DNA from: Chitinophagaceae bacterium
GTDB lineage: Bacteria; Bacteroidota; Bacteroidia; Chitinophagales; Chitinophagaceae
Length of the DNA: 64,000 bases
Direction: 5' to 3'
Assembly (NCBI GenBank): GCA_947476485.1
Contig: CANJQU010000007.1
Location: forward strand, 1 to 64,000
Positions 62,601-64,000 of this stretch are shown here, one piece after another. The first letter of the stretch is position 1, and each line of letters opens with the position of its first letter. Both the position numbers and the translations under genes were made by a program. The notes under the pieces are model-generated. The model saw only the letters and a program-made list of their open reading frames with translations, ran no database searches and was not told where the DNA came from.

Positions 62601-64000
62601 TACAAATGCAAAGCATGGAAATCAACACTGTCCATATTCAGATCTGCCTTTAGCGCCATGTACTTGCCGCTAAAATCAGCCTGCGCATTTAACTTTATCC
62701 GCAGATTCGAATCTGCCGAAGAGAAGATAATATTACCCGTCTGGGCTGCGACTTTCCCATGCAACTTCAGATCATGATAGTTATAACCTTTCACCTCAGC
62801 ACCCGATACTTCTGCATCGGCAAAAGCATTCATTATTTTTGTATCAAAGCTCTCTCCTTTTACTACTATGCTTGCCGACACTTCCCCCATTAACGAATCA
62901 CGCTTCAAAATGTGGCCGATATTCAGCGCATCTGTTTTCACGAACATATCGTAGCGCTCTTTACCTTTACCTGCAGACATGGCCAGGGTGCCTTTTACAT
63001 ATGCTCTGCCGTCTGTGCTCACTAATACCACATCCGTGCTATAATCCAATGCTGTGCCTGAAACTTCGCCCATTATCCCGAATCTGTTGGGGATACGTAC
63101 TGAAGACAATAATGTGTCGGAAACGAACAATGAAACATCTTTTCGTGAAGACACAAAGCTTGACACATGGAAGTTATAGCTGATATTTTTGGGTTCCGGC
63201 AATCCGCTAAGCCGGCCATTCAATAATATTTGGGTGTTGCTTAGCCCGGAAAGGTAGAAGTGAGCAACATTCATATTACCAAGACTGCCGGTAATAACAG
63301 ACTCAAGATTGAAACGATTGTCTTTTAGTTTTCTGAACATTTCCTGATCCTTCAACTGCGGTACAAACAGGAATATATCGTGCAAACCCACAATGCTGTT
63401 TTTCACATTGAGGTTTAATTGCAGCGACTGTGTGTTCGTCTGCAATACCTTCAAAGAAGGATAATGCACTTCGACATGGTTTTGCAATGTTGTGGTAGGT
63501 GTTTGAAGGTAGAGGTTTGCAAGTACAGCCCCCTGCGGATCATAGTGAAATATCGTTCTCAGTTCTTTCACATTGAGGCCACACTGTTCTGTACCCACAA
63601 AATGTTTTACGTCGCCTGAGATGGTATCGGAGGTATAAAGAAAGTCATGAAGGTCCAGGTCAGTATGCTGAAAATACAAATGCGCATAATCCATACCATA
63701 GGGTATCCGAGACACACTGTTATTGTCCATCTTAAAACTGGCGCCTGCAATATTTATATCACCCGCATTAATATGCCAGCCTTCCATAGTATCCTTTTTT
63801 ATCAACGTATCCACAAAAGCAGGTGTTGTTGAAGAGGCTCCCATGGATAATACTATATCGGTATTAGCCATCACCAACTTTTTCACATCAATGATATTGT
63901 CCTCGAGGCCAAACTTGTTCAGTTGCATGCGCATATCCCCAAGGTTCAGGCTGAACAAAAATTTGTTGAGTGCGTCATTATACTGAAACCCTATGCGCTG
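59639..64000 (-). CDS. tamB: TamB-like translocation/assembly protein (5' end outside window)
   Basis: The frame is open to the right edge, giving at least 1,453 residues. The first possible start inside (TTG at 63958) has no membrane anchor, so the true start is upstream. Long beta-repetitive AsmA/TamB-type region throughout, and the conserved C-terminal TamB (DUF490) domain in about the last 450 residues: DINVNITVDKSAQFSLIID, YDIHSGAYQLNYNFIKRKF, then VYPLSADQIELIQGKLSQ and KQVFAVLILSRFVADDPF. TamB spans the periplasm as a hydrophobic groove and pairs with TamL encoded directly after it. Ordinary in gene order for Bacteroidota. Confidence 0.88.
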   Translation of the reverse strand, partial: QRIGFQYNDALNKFLFSLNLGDMRMQLNKFGLEDNIIDVKKLVMANTDIVLSMGASSTTPAFVDTLIKKDTMEGWHINAGDINIAGASFKMDNNSVSRIPYGMDYAHLYFQHTDLDLHDFLYTSDTISGDVKHFVGTEQCGLNVKELRTIFHYDPQGAVLANLYLQTPTTTLQNHVEVHYPSLKVLQTNTQSLQLNLNVKNSIVGLHDIFLFVPQLKDQEMFRKLKDNRFNLESVITGSLGNMNVAHFYLSGLSNTQILLNGRLSGLPEPKNISYNFHVSSFVSSRKDVSLFVSDTLLSSVRIPNRFGIMGEVSGTALDYSTDVVLVSTDGRAYVKGTLAMSAGKGKERYDMFVKTDALNIGHILKRDSLMGEVSASIVVKGESFDTKIMNAFADAEVSGAEVKGYNYHDLKLHGKVAAQTGNIIFSSADSNLRIKLNAQADFSGKYMALKADLNMDSVDFHALHLYSTELRTRGIIHADFPELNPDYPRGEFVWRQPVVTTNGRRYYIDSMYVISRPSADTGQNIIADLEVMQATITGKTPLTKIAGIVQDHISRHYTFPVNDSAKNAAIAAKHDNSQSIGGVSSVKIKDTSIPASYNLKLVAHIIDKPLLHSLLPGLTSFDSVHVDGTLTPRNLSLNVAIPNLVYGTNMIQNGTIQIRGADSAFTYKINADEVSSGAFKLWYADIHGNLDQNTITTNISLSDNAKKEEFALSASMQRSGDTQIVKLQKGLKLYYDAWDVAESNRIVFVNGGFYVNNFEISSKGQFLKANSAQSAVNTPLKIDIGNFLLANITGVMSKGDSLLINGVLGGSVTIQRMSPALQLTSDLSIQGLSVLRDTLGDLNAQITNPSDNVLDAKITLNGQGNDIVLNGSYYLQTVDGNDFKFDLDVNALSVRTFETIAQNQIKNSSGYVRGNLKISGTPTAPLFAGSLHTDNLTTTISQLNAAFKMPAEKIVFSDNTITFDHFTLHDSADNKAVFTGRIYTADLPNLELDMKVKASNWRAVHSRVTDNKNFYGDLLLTTDLNIQGTASAPSVDGYLKILKGTDFTVVTPESNPEIQSTKGIVVFVNMKDTSRRNVLKPRKRDSVVKRKFAAGSDINVNITVDKSAQFSLIIDQSSGDFLSVKGEASLNAAVTPGGVVTLSGNYDIHSGAYQLNYNFIKRKFSIKDGSTITFTGDPLKGTMLDVTAVYEANVAPYDLVQREVPDPAQLNYFKQNLPFNVDLHLKGAMLKPGITFYVILPENKVYPLSADQIELIQGKLSQVRMDTSELNKQVFAVLILSRFVADDPFNSGTATSVAFTALQSVSTFIGEQLNQLAGKLVKGIDITADVQTKEDYTTGDLRQRTDLNLAASKTLLDDRLKLTIGNDFELEGPQTANNGQSNLVPSNLAADYLLSADGRYTVRAYRKNYDEGVLQGFVTETGLNFIVSLDYNHFKNVLKKRKKVRSDSTALK

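Noticed and set aside
1-64000. rRNA or tRNA genes, insertion sequences, integrases or transposases
   Set aside because: None seen in the gaps on either strand. No transposase-like protein or terminal inverted repeats were found.

Overview
This window comes from a member of the phylum Bacteroidota, most likely a Chitinophagaceae-like or related environmental lineage. Three things support this. Both giant secreted proteins end in type IX secretion (T9SS) type-A sorting domains. The type VI secretion system (T6SS) has subunits (TssN, TssO, a DUF5458-type TssC) known only from the Bacteroidota subtype T6SSiii. Two candidate promoters fit the Bacteroidota pattern TTTG-N19-TAnnTTT. I found no rRNA, tRNA or CRISPR array.

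Layout. (1) 1-9.4 kb: a 5'-truncated giant surface protein (>3,100 aa) with SBBP repeats, two six-blade NHL propellers, Ig-like and BIG2-like repeats and a T9SS tail. (2) 9.4-12.3 kb: two divergent PAS histidine-kinase-type genes, one lacking its ATPase domain, and a small lipoprotein with a clear promoter. (3) 12.4-15.5 kb, minus strand: polysaccharide polymerase, glycosyltransferase and methyltransferase. (4) 15.6-28.1 kb: a T6SS accessory/effector region. It holds a DUF4123 adaptor with a Pro-Ser-Ala tail and two parallel minus-strand cassettes, each starting with a PAAR tip protein and a small helper followed by unrelated cargo-like genes. On the plus strand are a degenerate M41-protease-like protein and a two-gene pair, one member of which looks like an actin-fragmin-kinase-type (possibly inactive) kinase. 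A GH24 lysozyme follows on the minus strand. (5) 28.2-45.0 kb, minus strand: the T6SSiii structural operon. In transcription order it runs: three exported/periplasmic proteins, tssG, tssN, tssK, tssO, tssH (ClpV), tssB, tssC, tssD (Hcp), tssI (VgrG), tssE, tssF. (6) 45.1-54.8 kb, plus strand: a 2,590-aa T9SS-exported repeat protein and an OmpA/TSP3 outer-membrane protein, divergent from the T6SS operon. (7) 54.8-64 kb: a membrane-anchored PKD protein, a single-domain response regulator, a YihY/BrkB membrane protein, and a TamL-TamB pair whose tamB runs off the right edge.

How it works together. TssB/TssC form the contractile sheath, TssD the inner tube, TssI plus one of the two PAAR proteins the spike, TssE/F/G/K the baseplate, and TssH recycles the sheath. 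TssN, TssO and the three exported proteins stand where other bacteria use the TssJLM membrane complex. The 15.6-28.1 kb region looks like the payload side: alternative PAAR tips, each carrying its own loading helper and cargo. The least described parts are the twin PAAR cassettes and the 24.6-27.3 kb gene pair. All functional statements come from reading the sequence and recalling protein families; no database search was run.
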